Positions 1-8,775 are shown, counted from the stretch's first letter. The stretch: DNA of 64,000 nt from Aggregatilinea lenta (GCF_003569045.1 NZ_BFCB01000003.1:1736001-1800000); one strand, 5' to 3'. Program-made: numbers and translations. Notes: generated by a model not told the origin, from the letters alone.

Positions 1-1
1 G

Positions 2-901
2 GGGTTCCGCGCGCTGGCCCCCGATCTGCGCGGCTACGGCGGCGCGGATCGTGCCGTGCTGATCGACGCGACGCGCGGGATGCGCGATTTTTCCGACGAC
101 CTGCGGGCACTGCTGGACACGCTCGGCATCGAAAAGGCGCACGTGGTCGGGCATTCGCTCGGCGGCGCGGTGATCTGGCAGATGATGATGGACTATCCCG
201 AACGGCTGATCACGGTGACGCAGGTCGATCCCGGCTCGCCGTTTGGTTTCGGCGGCTCGAAGGGCCTCGACGGCCAGCCGACGCAGCCGGACTTCGCCGG
301 ATCGGGTGGCGGCACGGTCAACCCCGACTTCGCACGGCTGATGGGCGAGGGGAACCGCGCAGCGGATAACCCGCAGGCGTCCCCGCGCATCGTGATGAAC
401 AGCTTCTACTGGAAACCGCCGTTTGTGCCTGCGCGCGAAGAGGATCTGCTTTCCTCGCTGCTGTCGGAACACGTCGGGCCGGAGCAGTACCCCGGCGATT
501 TTGTGCCGTCTGAGAACTGGCCGAACGTCGCGCCCGGGCTGTGGGGACCGATCAACGCCATGTCAGCAAAATACGCCGCGCCTATTGAGGGACTGTACGC
601 CGCCGATCCCAAGTCGCCCGTATTGTGGGTGCGCGGCAGCGACGACCAGATCGTCTCGGACATGTCGCTGTTCGACTTCGGCACGTTGGGCAAGCTGGGC
701 GCGGTGCCCGGTTATCCCGGTGAGGACGTCTTCCCGCCGCAGCCGATGGTGAGTCAGACGCGCGCCGTGCTGGAGCAGTATGTCGCGCGCGGCGGATCGT
801 TCCGCGAGGAAGTGATCGAGGGCACGGGACACACGCCGTACATCGAAAAACCCGCTGAATTTAATGCCCTGCTGCACGCACACTTGCAGCGCGGCGCGTA
901 A
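2..901 (+). CDS. alpha/beta hydrolase (5' end outside window)
   Basis: The reading frame is open from the left edge, so the N-terminus is missing; 299 residues are visible. A strand motif DLRGYG precedes the nucleophile elbow GHSLGG, whose Ser is the expected nucleophile. A late acidic strand (WVRGSDDQ) and a C-terminal GTGHTPYIEKP segment supply the probable Asp and His of the triad. These features define the alpha/beta hydrolase fold family, which includes esterases, lipases and C-C hydrolases; the substrate cannot be read. The gene ends 19 bases before a KAS III-like gene and is probably cotranscribed with it and the acyl-CoA ligase. The Ser nucleophile argues against a dehalogenase/OleB-type enzyme, which uses Asp. 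Confidence 0.85.
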   Translation, partial: GFRALAPDLRGYGGADRAVLIDATRGMRDFSDDLRALLDTLGIEKAHVVGHSLGGAVIWQMMMDYPERLITVTQVDPGSPFGFGGSKGLDGQPTQPDFAGSGGGTVNPDFARLMGEGNRAADNPQASPRIVMNSFYWKPPFVPAREEDLLSSLLSEHVGPEQYPGDFVPSENWPNVAPGLWGPINAMSAKYAAPIEGLYAADPKSPVLWVRGSDDQIVSDMSLFDFGTLGKLGAVPGYPGEDVFPPQPMVSQTRAVLEQYVARGGSFREEVIEGTGHTPYIEKPAEFNALLHAHLQRGA

Positions 902-920
902 CGGACGAGGACAACGACCT

Positions 921-1916
921 ATGGCGCGTTTTGCGCAGATCGTCAGCACCGGGCGGTACGTGCCCGAAAAAGTGATGACCAACGCCGAGCTTGAGCCGCT
1001 GCTGGGCGAATCGGTGGACCAATGGCTGATCGACAACGTGGGCATCCGCGAGCGGCGGTTGATCGCGGACGATGAGGTGACGTCCGATCTTGCCGTGGCG
1101 TCCGCGCTCGAAGCGATGGAACGCGGCGGCGTCGGGCCGGAAGACCTGGATCTGATCATCATGGCGACCGACACGCCCGATTACGTTTCGCCGGGCACGG
1201 CGTCGGTGGTGCAGTACAAGCTCGGCGCGAGCAACGCGGGCACGTTCGACCTGAACAGCGCGTGCGCCGCGTGGGTGATCGGGCTGGATCAGGCCAGCCG
1301 TTACATCGCCACCGACACGGACTACAACAACGTGCTCGTGGTCGGCGCGTATGGCATGACACGCTACGTGGACTGGACCGATAAGCGCACCTGCACGCTG
1401 TTTGGCGACGGCGCAGGCGCGGTCCTGCTGCGCGCGGGGGATAAACCCGGCTGGCTGGGCGGCAATATGCACGCTGACGGCGCGTTCCACGACTACATGG
1501 GCGTGTTCATCGGCGGCACGGTCGCGCCGACGGGCGGGCCGGACTCGCCGCGCCAGGTGCTTGAAATCCGCAAGCGCTTCCCGCCCGACACGAACAACAA
1601 GGGCTGGCCGCCGCTCGTCCGCGCGCTGATGCAGAAGATCGGGCGGTCCGTGGACGAGATCGACAAGATTTATTTCACGCAGCTCAACCTGCGCACCATC
1701 GAATACGTGCTGGATGACCTGGGCCTGCCGCGCGAGAAGACCCACACCATCATGGACAAGTGGGGCTATACCGGCTCGGCGTGCATGCCGATGGCGCTCG
1801 ACGACGCGGTGGTGGAAGGCGCTGGCCCGCAGCCGGGCGATCTGGTGGTGTTCTGCGGCAGCGGCGCGGGCTATACGATGGCCGCTTCCGCGTTTATCTG
1901 GACGGCATCATTGTAG
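921..1916 (+). CDS. KAS III (FabH)-like thiolase-fold enzyme with altered active site
   Basis: A 331-residue thiolase-fold protein, normal length for beta-ketoacyl-ACP synthase III. The ATG at 921 is preceded by GGACGAGG; an upstream in-frame start would run into the hydrolase gene. The acyl-accepting cysteine is kept (Cys115 in LNSACAAW), as is the LFGDGAGA glycine-rich segment (about 160-167). In FabH the other two catalytic residues lie in PHQAN and GNTSAAS; here the aligned segments read FTQLNLR (252-258) and GYTGSAC (282-288), so His is Thr253 and Asn is Tyr283. Family knowledge says His and Asn drive malonyl decarboxylation, so this enzyme probably does acyl transfer or non-decarboxylative condensation rather than fatty-acid initiation. 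It sits between a hydrolase and an acyl-CoA ligase. Confidence 0.8.
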   Translation: MARFAQIVSTGRYVPEKVMTNAELEPLLGESVDQWLIDNVGIRERRLIADDEVTSDLAVASALEAMERGGVGPEDLDLIIMATDTPDYVSPGTASVVQYKLGASNAGTFDLNSACAAWVIGLDQASRYIATDTDYNNVLVVGAYGMTRYVDWTDKRTCTLFGDGAGAVLLRAGDKPGWLGGNMHADGAFHDYMGVFIGGTVAPTGGPDSPRQVLEIRKRFPPDTNNKGWPPLVRALMQKIGRSVDEIDKIYFTQLNLRTIEYVLDDLGLPREKTHTIMDKWGYTGSACMPMALDDAVVEGAGPQPGDLVVFCGSGAGYTMAASAFIWTASL

Positions 1917-1923
1917 AACAACC

Positions 1924-1947
1924 GTAGGGGCAATTCACGCATTGCCC
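1924..1947 (+). repeat. GTAGGGGC palindromic intergenic repeat, copy 1
   Basis: GTAGGGGCAAT at 1924-1934 faces ATTGCCC at 1941-1947, giving a 7-bp stem GGGCAAT/ATTGCCC with a six-base loop. It fills the gap between the KAS III-like and ligase genes. Other copies with different inner arms are at 15021, 37321 and 46638. Confidence 0.6.
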
Positions 1948-1964
1948 GGAAGAAGGGATCGGAG

Positions 1965-3506
1965 ATGTACATCGGGGACACGCTGGCACGGCGCGCGATT
2001 TACACGCCGGACCGGCTGGCGGTCGTGGACGCGGGCAAGCCGGATCGCCCGCATTACACCTACCAACAGATGAACGAGCGCGCGAACCGGCTCGCCAACT
2101 GGCTGCGCGATGAGGTCGGTGTGCGCAAGGGCGACCGGATCGGGATCGTGGCGCTGGATGGCGTCGAGTTCCTGGACGCGTTTTTCGCCTGCGGCAAGCT
2201 GGGCGCGATCCTGGCCTGCTACAACTGGCGGATGCACTGGCGCGAGCTGGTCCAGGTGATGGCTGACACCACGCCCAAACTGATGATCTTCTCTGACGAC
2301 TTCAAAGACAATGTGCGGCAGGCCGCCGCCGAGACGCCGAGCGTGACGCACCTGCTGCACATCGAGGGCGAAGGCGTGCCCGGCAGCGTGCGCTTTGAGG
2401 ACGCGATCCGGGCAGGCGATCTGGCTCCGGTGACAGATGACAGCATCACCGAAGAAGACATCGTGGCGCTGATCTTCACTGGCGGCACGACCGGCGTCCC
2501 GAAGGGCGCACAGATCAGCCACCGCATGATCGTCTGGAATACGCTCAATACCGTGATTCACGACATCCTGCCCGGCGACACGACTGTGAATGTGTTCCCC
2601 ATGTTCCACACGGGCGGGCTGCTGGTCTACACCATGCCGCTGATGATCGTGGGTGGCACGGCGATCCTGCTGCGGCGCTTCGACCCCGCGTTGGTGCTGG
2701 ACCTGATCGAGGAATACCGCGCCGACTTCTTCGCGGGCGTGCCGACCATGTACCAGATGCTCACCCAGGCCGAGAACTGGGACCGCGCCGACCTGAGCAG
2801 CCTGCGCTTCTGCACCAGCGGCGGCGCGCCGCTGCCCGTGACGCTCGTCGAGAAGTTCGCGGACGAGAAGGGCGTGCGCTTCAAGCAGGGGTTCGGTATG
2901 ACCGAGTTTGGTCCCGGTATTTTCGCGCTCGCGCCGGAAGACGCAATCCGCAAAGCGGGCAGCATCGGACGGCCCAACTTCTTCGTGGATGCGCGTATCG
3001 TGGACGAAAACAACCAGCCGCTCGGCCCGAACGAAGTGGGCGAGTTGGTGCTGCGCGGCCCGTCGTTCTGCTCCGGCTATTTCAACATGCCCGACGCGAT
3101 GGCCGAGGTGGTGGACGCAGACGGCTGGTTCCACACCGGCGATATGGCGAAACACGATGAGGACTGGTACTTCTTCATCGTGGACCGCAAAAAAGACATG
3201 TTCATTTCCGGCGGCGAAAACGTCTATCCGACCGAGATCGAGCAGGCGCTGTACCGCCACCCCGCCGTGCACCAATGCGCGGTGGTGGGCGTGCCCGATC
3301 CGAAATGGGGCGAGGTGGGCCGCGCGTACGTGGTGCTGAAGGCGGGCGCGAGCGCGACCGAGGACGAGCTGATCGGCTACCTGCGCGAGCGGCTGGCTGG
3401 GTACAAGGTTCCCAAGTCGGTCGCGTTCATCGACGCGCTGCCGATTTCGGCGGCGGGCAAGATCCTGAAGCGCGAGTTGCGCGAGCAGGCGGCTCAGTCG
3501 GCCTAG
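1965..3506 (+). CDS. AMP-forming acyl-CoA synthetase (acyl/aryl-CoA ligase)
   Basis: A 513-residue ANL-superfamily ligase. It activates a carboxylic acid to an acyl-adenylate and then to the CoA thioester. The ATP-binding loop FTGGTTGVPKGA lies near residues 169-180, GWFHTGD near 387, the hinge KKDMFISGGENVYP near 408-421, and PISAAGKILK contains the catalytic lysine (Lys499). Length and motif spacing are normal for FadD/medium-chain types. The ATG at 1965 is preceded by AGAAGGGATCGGAG. It lies downstream of a hydrolase and a thiolase-fold enzyme and upstream of a LIV-type importer, which suggests activation of an imported carboxylic acid; chain length or aromaticity of the substrate is not visible. 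Confidence 0.92.
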   Translation: MYIGDTLARRAIYTPDRLAVVDAGKPDRPHYTYQQMNERANRLANWLRDEVGVRKGDRIGIVALDGVEFLDAFFACGKLGAILACYNWRMHWRELVQVMADTTPKLMIFSDDFKDNVRQAAAETPSVTHLLHIEGEGVPGSVRFEDAIRAGDLAPVTDDSITEEDIVALIFTGGTTGVPKGAQISHRMIVWNTLNTVIHDILPGDTTVNVFPMFHTGGLLVYTMPLMIVGGTAILLRRFDPALVLDLIEEYRADFFAGVPTMYQMLTQAENWDRADLSSLRFCTSGGAPLPVTLVEKFADEKGVRFKQGFGMTEFGPGIFALAPEDAIRKAGSIGRPNFFVDARIVDENNQPLGPNEVGELVLRGPSFCSGYFNMPDAMAEVVDADGWFHTGDMAKHDEDWYFFIVDRKKDMFISGGENVYPTEIEQALYRHPAVHQCAVVGVPDPKWGEVGRAYVVLKAGASATEDELIGYLRERLAGYKVPKSVAFIDALPISAAGKILKRELREQAAQSA

Positions 3507-3681
3507 CGCACTGCGCGACCAACATGCAGTTTTTCTCCCAGGAGGAGTTATGAGCTGGCAGTCCGGGTTGTGAAGGAGGCACAAGGCGAAGAGACACCCG
3601 TGAAAGAAGTAGATGGTCCTGTTAGGCGCACGATCATCCCGTTTAGAATGCTCAAAGAGACCCATAAAAGGAGCTTTTCAA
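3507..3681 (+). other. leader region before the LIV-type operon with mini-ORFs
   Basis: This 175-base gap has a strong Shine-Dalgarno (GGAGGAG, 3541-3547) followed by a seven-codon ORF at 3550-3573 (MSWQSGL, stop TGA). A second SD-like string AAGGAGG follows at once, and a 29-codon GTG-started ORF (3600-3689) overlaps the start of the binding-protein gene. No terminator was seen after the ligase gene, so readthrough into the importer operon is possible. Whether the mini-ORFs are translated is unknown. Confidence 0.3.
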
Positions 3682-4956
3682 ATGCGTAAACTCTCTCTGA
3701 TTCTTCTCCCTATTTTGGTGCTGGCGCTGGTCGCCGCACCGGTGAGCCGCTCGGTTCAGGCGCAGGATGGCGAGACGCTGAAGATCGGCCTGCTGACCGA
3801 CCTGTCGGGCGCGCTGCAACTGTACGGCGCGGAACTGCAAAACGGCTTCACGCTCGGCCTCGACTACGCGACGGACGGCGCGCTTGAGATCGCCGGGCGT
3901 CCAGTTGAGGTGGTCGTCCGCGACTACGCGGGCGACGCCGATCAGGCGGCCCAGCAGGCGCGCGAGCTGATCGAAGTCGAAGGCGTCGAAGTGTTGGTCG
4001 GCGCGCCCAGCTCTGGCGTGACGCAGGGCTTGGTCAGCATCGCCGCCGAATATGGCGTGATTCTGATGGCCGGTCCGGCGGCGGACCCGCGCCTCACCGG
4101 CGAGTTTTTCGAGCCGACGACCTTCCGCGCGTGCCGTAACTCCTACCACGACGCTTTCGACATCGCCACGTGGGCGGTCGAGAACGTTGGCCCTAACTAC
4201 GTCCAGCTGGCCCCCGACTACGCGTTCGGCTACGGCTCGGTGGCGGCGTTCAACTATGCCTTCATGAGCAAGGGCGCGACCTTCGTGCAGGACGCGATCT
4301 ACGCCCCGACCGATACGACCGAGTTTGGCCCCTACATCCAGGAAATCGTGGATTCTGGCGCAGACGGCGTGATCGTGACCTGGGCCGGGTCGTCCTCCAT
4401 CAACCTGTTCCAGCAGATGTCCGAAGCGGGCATCGGCGTCGATGAAGACAAGCCCGTGCTCATCACCGGCTTCGGCTCCAACGACGACGTCAGCTCGTTC
4501 GTAGACGACTCGCAGGTCGGCAACGTGGGCCTGATTGTCTACCACTACACCCTGCCGGACAACGACATCAACGACTGGCTCGTCGAGCAGCATGAAGAAC
4601 GCTACAGCGAAGAGCCGGACCTGTTCACCGAATGCGGTTTCGCCACGGCGCAGGCGCTGACGGCGGGCATCACGATGGCCGAAGGCTCCACGCTGCCGGA
4701 AGACCTGATCCCGGCGCTGGAAGGCATCACCTGGGACGGCCCGAAGGGCGCCTACACCATGCGCGCTGAGGACCATCAGGCACTCATGCCCATGTACGTC
4801 GTGCGCCTGATCGACGCGCAGCCCGAAGCGTTCCAGTACTACGAGCTGGTCGCGGAAGTGTCGGCTGAAGACGCGGCTCCGCCGTGCGAAGCCGGTACGG
4901 ATCGCAGCAGCGACACGCTCGACTGCACGCCGCTCGCCGAGCGCGCCGCGCAGTAG
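3682..4956 (+). CDS. livJ: ABC transporter substrate-binding protein, LIV/amide type
   Basis: A 424-residue periplasmic-binding-protein fold (Peripla_BP_6, type I). The ATG at 3682 follows AAAAGGAG; the N-terminus MRKLSL, a hydrophobic core and an AQA/QDG-like junction near residue 30 form a Sec signal peptide. The mature start LKIGLLTDLSGALQLYG is the typical opening of LivJ/LivK-like proteins. It delivers ligand to the LivHMGF complex encoded just downstream. Family members bind branched-chain amino acids but also amides, urea, aromatic acids and acyl compounds. The acyl-CoA ligase upstream makes a carboxylic acid ligand possible, so the symbol indicates family only. Confidence 0.88.
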   Translation: MRKLSLILLPILVLALVAAPVSRSVQAQDGETLKIGLLTDLSGALQLYGAELQNGFTLGLDYATDGALEIAGRPVEVVVRDYAGDADQAAQQARELIEVEGVEVLVGAPSSGVTQGLVSIAAEYGVILMAGPAADPRLTGEFFEPTTFRACRNSYHDAFDIATWAVENVGPNYVQLAPDYAFGYGSVAAFNYAFMSKGATFVQDAIYAPTDTTEFGPYIQEIVDSGADGVIVTWAGSSSINLFQQMSEAGIGVDEDKPVLITGFGSNDDVSSFVDDSQVGNVGLIVYHYTLPDNDINDWLVEQHEERYSEEPDLFTECGFATAQALTAGITMAEGSTLPEDLIPALEGITWDGPKGAYTMRAEDHQALMPMYVVRLIDAQPEAFQYYELVAEVSAEDAAPPCEAGTDRSSDTLDCTPLAERAAQ

Positions 4957-4977
4957 CGCTCTGACCTGTTCCATCGT

Positions 4978-5002
4978 GGGGGACGTATACTGTACGTCCC
5001 CC
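4978..5002 (+). promoter_or_regulatory. intercistronic hairpin after the binding-protein gene
   Basis: A perfect 10-bp inverted repeat GGGGGACGTA/TACGTCCCCC with a five-base loop and no T-run lies between the binding-protein and first ATPase genes. Such hairpins commonly stabilise the upstream message, giving more binding protein than membrane subunits. A comparable hairpin follows the other binding-protein gene (25068-25095). Confidence 0.6.
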
Positions 5003-5024
5003 ATTCATCCAACTGGATAGGCTT

Positions 5025-5819
5025 ATGTCTGAAGACATCATTCTTGAAGGCCGGGGCCTGCGCAAAGAGTTCGGCGGGCTGGTGGCCGTGGCGACCGTGA
5101 ATATTCGCGTCCGGCGCGGCGACCTGCATTCGATTATTGGGCCGAATGGCGCGGGCAAAACCACGCTGTTTAATTTATTAACCGGCAACTTGCGGCCCAC
5201 CCGGGGCCAGGTGTTGTTTAGAGGCGAAGACATTACGGCGACGCCGCTGCACCGCCGGGTTCATTTGGGCCTGGGGCGCTCGTTCCAGGTTACGAATATC
5301 TTCCCGAACCTGACCGTGCTCGAAAACGTGCGGTTGGCAGCCCAGGCTCTGGGCCGTGACAGCTTCAAAGTGTGGTGGCATTACCGGCACTTTAAGTCGT
5401 ACAGCGACGCGGCTACCGGCGCGCTGGAGCAGGTGGGCCTGAGCGATAAGGCGGCGGTCCCGGCGGCGATTTTGCCGCACGGCGATCAGCGCAAGCTCGA
5501 AATGGCGATCCTGCTGGCGTCCGACGCCGAGGTGCTGCTGCTGGACGAGCCGACGGCAGGCATGGCGACTGAGCAGGTCCCGGCGCTGATGGAGATGATC
5601 CAGCGCATCCGCCGCGAAGGACATAAAACAATTATGCTCGTCGAGCACAACATGAACGTGGTGATGAACGCCTCCGACCGGATCACCGTGATGCACCAGG
5701 GTGAGGTGCTGGCCGAAGGCACGCCCGCCGAGATCACGCGCAACGAGACGGTCCAGAAGGCGTACCTGGGCGAGTTGTACGGTGACTTTGCCGATCTGGT
5801 GCAGGGGGCAGAGTCATGA
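5025..5819 (+). CDS. livG: LIV-type ABC transporter ATP-binding protein LivG
   Basis: A 264-residue ABC ATPase of the branched-chain amino-acid uptake class. Walker A is GPNGAGKT (39-46), the signature is the LivG-type variant LPHGDQ (150-155) instead of LSGGQ, and Walker B with the catalytic Glu is VLLLDEP (170-176). The switch histidine lies in LVEHNMNVV. It works at the cytoplasmic face with LivF, LivH and LivM. Its last four bases overlap the livF start (ATGA), indicating translational coupling. Confidence 0.93.
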   Translation: MSEDIILEGRGLRKEFGGLVAVATVNIRVRRGDLHSIIGPNGAGKTTLFNLLTGNLRPTRGQVLFRGEDITATPLHRRVHLGLGRSFQVTNIFPNLTVLENVRLAAQALGRDSFKVWWHYRHFKSYSDAATGALEQVGLSDKAAVPAAILPHGDQRKLEMAILLASDAEVLLLDEPTAGMATEQVPALMEMIQRIRREGHKTIMLVEHNMNVVMNASDRITVMHQGEVLAEGTPAEITRNETVQKAYLGELYGDFADLVQGAES

Positions 5820-6535
5820 GCGCCGCCCCGCAGGATTCTATTCTCGAAGTGCGCAACATTCATACGTTCATCGGGGAGTTCCACATCCTCGAAGGCGTGA
5901 CGGTGGACGTGCCGCGCGGCAGCATCACCGTGCTGCTGGGACGCAATGGCGCGGGCAAGACGACCACGCTGCGCAGCATCATGGGCCTGAACGCGCCCCG
6001 CACGGGCGAGATCGTGTTCCAGGGCGTGCCCATTCACCACCTGCCGCCGCACAAGATCGCGCAGATGGGCATCGGTTACGTGCCGGAGAAGCGCATCATC
6101 TTCCGCGACCTGACGGTGGAACAGAACCTGATCATCGCCGAGCGCAAAAAGGGCGATCTGGACCGTAAGGCGGATTTCATCTTCGGGCTGTTCCCCGACC
6201 TCAAGCGCCTGTACAGCCTGCCGGGCGGCAACCTTTCCGGCGGGCAGCAGCAGATGCTGGCCATCGCGCGGGCACTCGTGCCCGATAATACGCTGCTGCT
6301 GATTGACGAGCCGAGCGAGGGTTTGGCCCCGGTGCTGATCGAGCAGATGATGGCCGCGATCAGGCAGCTTTCGGCGACGACAACGGTGCTGCTGGTCGAG
6401 CAGAACTTCCAGGTGGCGAGCCAGATCGCCGAGCGATACGTGATTATCGAGGAGGGCGTTTCCGTGCACGCAGGCAAGATGGCCGATCTCATATCGGACC
6501 GGCAGTTGATCACGACCTATCTGGGCGTGGCGTAG
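5816..6535 (+). CDS. livF: LIV-type ABC transporter ATP-binding protein LivF
   Basis: A 239-residue ABC ATPase, the normal length for LivF. Walker A is GRNGAGKT (42-49), the signature LSGGQQQM follows the LPGGN segment, Walker B is LLLIDEPSEGL, and the switch His position reads VEQNF, the usual LivF form with Gln. It pairs with LivG to energise the permease. The start overlaps livG by ATGA, and the livH gene begins 13 bases downstream. Confidence 0.93.
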   Translation: MSAAPQDSILEVRNIHTFIGEFHILEGVTVDVPRGSITVLLGRNGAGKTTTLRSIMGLNAPRTGEIVFQGVPIHHLPPHKIAQMGIGYVPEKRIIFRDLTVEQNLIIAERKKGDLDRKADFIFGLFPDLKRLYSLPGGNLSGGQQQMLAIARALVPDNTLLLIDEPSEGLAPVLIEQMMAAIRQLSATTTVLLVEQNFQVASQIAERYVIIEEGVSVHAGKMADLISDRQLITTYLGVA

Positions 6536-6548
6536 GGCGGAGGCGAGC

Positions 6549-7550
6549 ATGGGAACCTATTTCGCAAGATTGAGTCCGGCGCACCGCCGGTCGTGGGGCC
6601 TTGTGGCCGTCTATCTGGGCGCGCTGGTAATCATCAGCCTGGTGGATTTCGGGATCAACGGGGCCGGGCAGACATTGTTTCGCGGCGTGCTGCTGGGCAT
6701 GCTCATTTTCCTCGTCGCGTCGGGCCTGTCGCTGATCTTCGGCCTGCTGGATGTGCTGAACTTCGCGCAGGGCGCGTTCCTGCTTGTGGGCGCGTACGTC
6801 GGCTATCAGGTTTACGATAGCGTCGGCCTCAGCGCCGGGCTGAGCTTCCTGGCGGCGATGATCAGCGCAGTGGTTGCGACAGGGCTGATGGGAGCCATCA
6901 TCGAGTGGGGGCTGATCCGGCCCCTGTATAAACGCCCGGTGTTCCAGATCGTGCTGACCTTCGGCCTTGCGGCGGTGCTGGGCGATCTCGTCGAGCGCGC
7001 GTACGGGCCACAGGCGCGCCAGCCGCTGGCTCCGCCGAGCTTTTTGGATGGCACGTTTACGCTGTTCGGCCAGACACAGAGCATCTACCGCCTGTTCATC
7101 ATTGCGCTGGGTCTGGCAATGATGGTGGGCGTATACCTCCTGCTCAACCGCACGCGGATCGGCATCATCATCCGTGCGGGCGTGCAGGATGCCGAGATGG
7201 TCCAGGCGCTGGGCATCAACGTGCGGCGCGTATTCACGCTGGTCTTCGTGATCGGCGCGGCGCTGGCGGGCCTGGGCGGGATCGCCATCGTGCCCTACCA
7301 GGGCGCGACGCTGGAGATGGGGCAGCAGTTCCTGATCCTGGCGATTGTGGTTGTCGTGATCGGCGGCATGGGCAGCTACGAGGGTACTGCCATCGCCAGC
7401 TTCATCGTCGGGCTGACGCGCGCCGTCGCCGAGCAGCTCTCGCTGGCGCACTTCGACGCGCCGGTGATGGCCGAAACGTCGATCCTGCTGCTGATGATCG
7501 TGGTGCTGCTGGTCCAGCCGAGCGGCCTGTTTGGGCGGGAGGTAGAATGA
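6549..7550 (+). CDS. livH: LIV-type ABC transporter permease LivH
   Basis: A 333-residue integral membrane protein of the BPD_transp_2 family. About eight hydrophobic segments are visible, beginning near residue 15. The segment GLSLIFGLLDVLNFAQGAF is the hallmark of LivH-type permeases, and GGMGSYEGTAIASFIVG near the C-terminus is the usual cytoplasmic contact with the ATPases. The ATG at 6549 follows GGCGGAGGCG. The 3' end overlaps livM by ATGA. Confidence 0.93.
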   Translation: MGTYFARLSPAHRRSWGLVAVYLGALVIISLVDFGINGAGQTLFRGVLLGMLIFLVASGLSLIFGLLDVLNFAQGAFLLVGAYVGYQVYDSVGLSAGLSFLAAMISAVVATGLMGAIIEWGLIRPLYKRPVFQIVLTFGLAAVLGDLVERAYGPQARQPLAPPSFLDGTFTLFGQTQSIYRLFIIALGLAMMVGVYLLLNRTRIGIIIRAGVQDAEMVQALGINVRRVFTLVFVIGAALAGLGGIAIVPYQGATLEMGQQFLILAIVVVVIGGMGSYEGTAIASFIVGLTRAVAEQLSLAHFDAPVMAETSILLLMIVVLLVQPSGLFGREVE

Positions 7551-8701
7551 TCGACCGCTACGTTTATTCGCCGATCAACAAGATCGAGAATCCCGCGCTG
7601 CGCAGCGCGCTCGATGGGCTGGCACGCCTGCTCCTCGATAATTGGCTGTATCTTATCGCCGTGCTGCTGCTGTGGCGCTTCCCGAACATCATCGCGCAGA
7701 TGACGGACACCGAAGTCACGCCACAGCGCCCCACGGGCGACTCGGTCTTCTGGCAGAGCATCATGGCGCAGTCGCTGCTGCTGGCCTCGCTCTCGATGAG
7801 CTATAACCTGCTGTTCGGATACAGCGGTATCGTGTCATTCGGGCACGCACTGTTCTTCGGCACAGGTGGCTATGTGACCTTCATGCTCATCGCGCAGATC
7901 GACGGCATGTCGTTCTATCTGGCAGTGCTGCTGGCAGTGGTAGCGAGCATTGCGCTCAGTCTCATCGCGGGCATGGTCACGCTGCGGCTGAAAGGCGTGT
8001 ACTTCACCATGTTCACGCTGGCCTTCGCCGAGATGTTTTTCGTGCTGGCCAAGAGTGGCACCTTTCGTAACTATACCGGCGCGGAAGATGGCCTCGTCGT
8101 GCGCGACATCATCCCCGACGCGCTGAACGCCACCCCGACCGCTGACGGCAGCCGCCTGTTTATGTATCGTTTGACGCTGGTGTTCTTCGTGCTGGTATTC
8201 CTGGCGATCCGGCGCTACCTTAGCTCTCCGGCAGGGCGGGTGATGTTGTCCATCCGCGAGAACGAGGAACGCGCGCGGACCATCGGCTATAACACCGTGC
8301 GCTACAAGCTGCTCGCGATGTCGTTTGCGGGCGTGATCGCCACACTGACGGGCATCCTGTTCGTGCTGTGGAGCACCGACAAACGTGTCAAGCCGGACCT
8401 GCTCAGCCTGAACTACACCGTGCTGCCGCTGCTTTACACGCTGATCGGCGGGCTGGGCACGCTGGTCGGACCTGTGGTGAGCACGCTCGGGCTGGAGCTG
8501 GGCGAGTCGTACCTGCGCGACAAGACGATCACCGTGGGATCGACCACGATCAGCATCGCGGAGCAGTGGGATCTGTTCCTGGGCGTGTTGTTCATCGTGT
8601 CGGTGATGGTGCTGCCTAACGGCATCGTCGGCACCTGGAGCAAGTGGCGCGCGGAACGGCGCATCAAACGCATGGAGCACGAACTACACGCGGATACCTG
8701 A
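7547..8701 (+). CDS. livM: LIV-type ABC transporter permease LivM
   Basis: A 384-residue BPD_transp_2 permease. After an amphipathic N-terminal extension, the segment SMSYNLLFGYSGIVSFGHALFF and the later SIRENEERARTIGYN and GGLGTLVGPVVS segments are diagnostic of LivM. It forms the membrane channel with LivH. The N-terminal region of about 60 residues before the core is longer than in minimal LivM proteins. This is the last gene of the operon and is followed by a terminator hairpin at 8743. Confidence 0.93.
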   Translation: MIDRYVYSPINKIENPALRSALDGLARLLLDNWLYLIAVLLLWRFPNIIAQMTDTEVTPQRPTGDSVFWQSIMAQSLLLASLSMSYNLLFGYSGIVSFGHALFFGTGGYVTFMLIAQIDGMSFYLAVLLAVVASIALSLIAGMVTLRLKGVYFTMFTLAFAEMFFVLAKSGTFRNYTGAEDGLVVRDIIPDALNATPTADGSRLFMYRLTLVFFVLVFLAIRRYLSSPAGRVMLSIRENEERARTIGYNTVRYKLLAMSFAGVIATLTGILFVLWSTDKRVKPDLLSLNYTVLPLLYTLIGGLGTLVGPVVSTLGLELGESYLRDKTITVGSTTISIAEQWDLFLGVLFIVSVMVLPNGIVGTWSKWRAERRIKRMEHELHADT

Positions 8702-8742
8702 GTTCCGGCGGAGTCGCCGGGCGGTCAACGTGTGAATCGAAT

Positions 8743-8775
8743 GGGTCGGGGCGCTCCCCTGGCCCGTTTTTGTGT
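8743..8775 (+). terminator. Rho-independent terminator after livM
   Basis: GGGTCGGGG pairs with CCCC(T)GGCCC across a CGCT loop, with one bulge and one G-T pair, followed by TTTTTGTGT. It ends the LIV operon. The same sequence with few changes recurs at 9746. Confidence 0.8.

Noticed and set aside
2-3506. Olefin biosynthesis (OleB-OleA-OleC) cluster
   Set aside because: The gene types fit superficially, but the hydrolase has a Ser nucleophile (GHSLGG) rather than Asp, the thiolase-fold enzyme lacks the His and Asn that OleA has, and no OleD reductase is seen.
1935-5004. Long minus-strand frames opposite the ligase and binding-protein genes
   Set aside because: No family-like motifs, and complete recognisable proteins occupy the plus strand.
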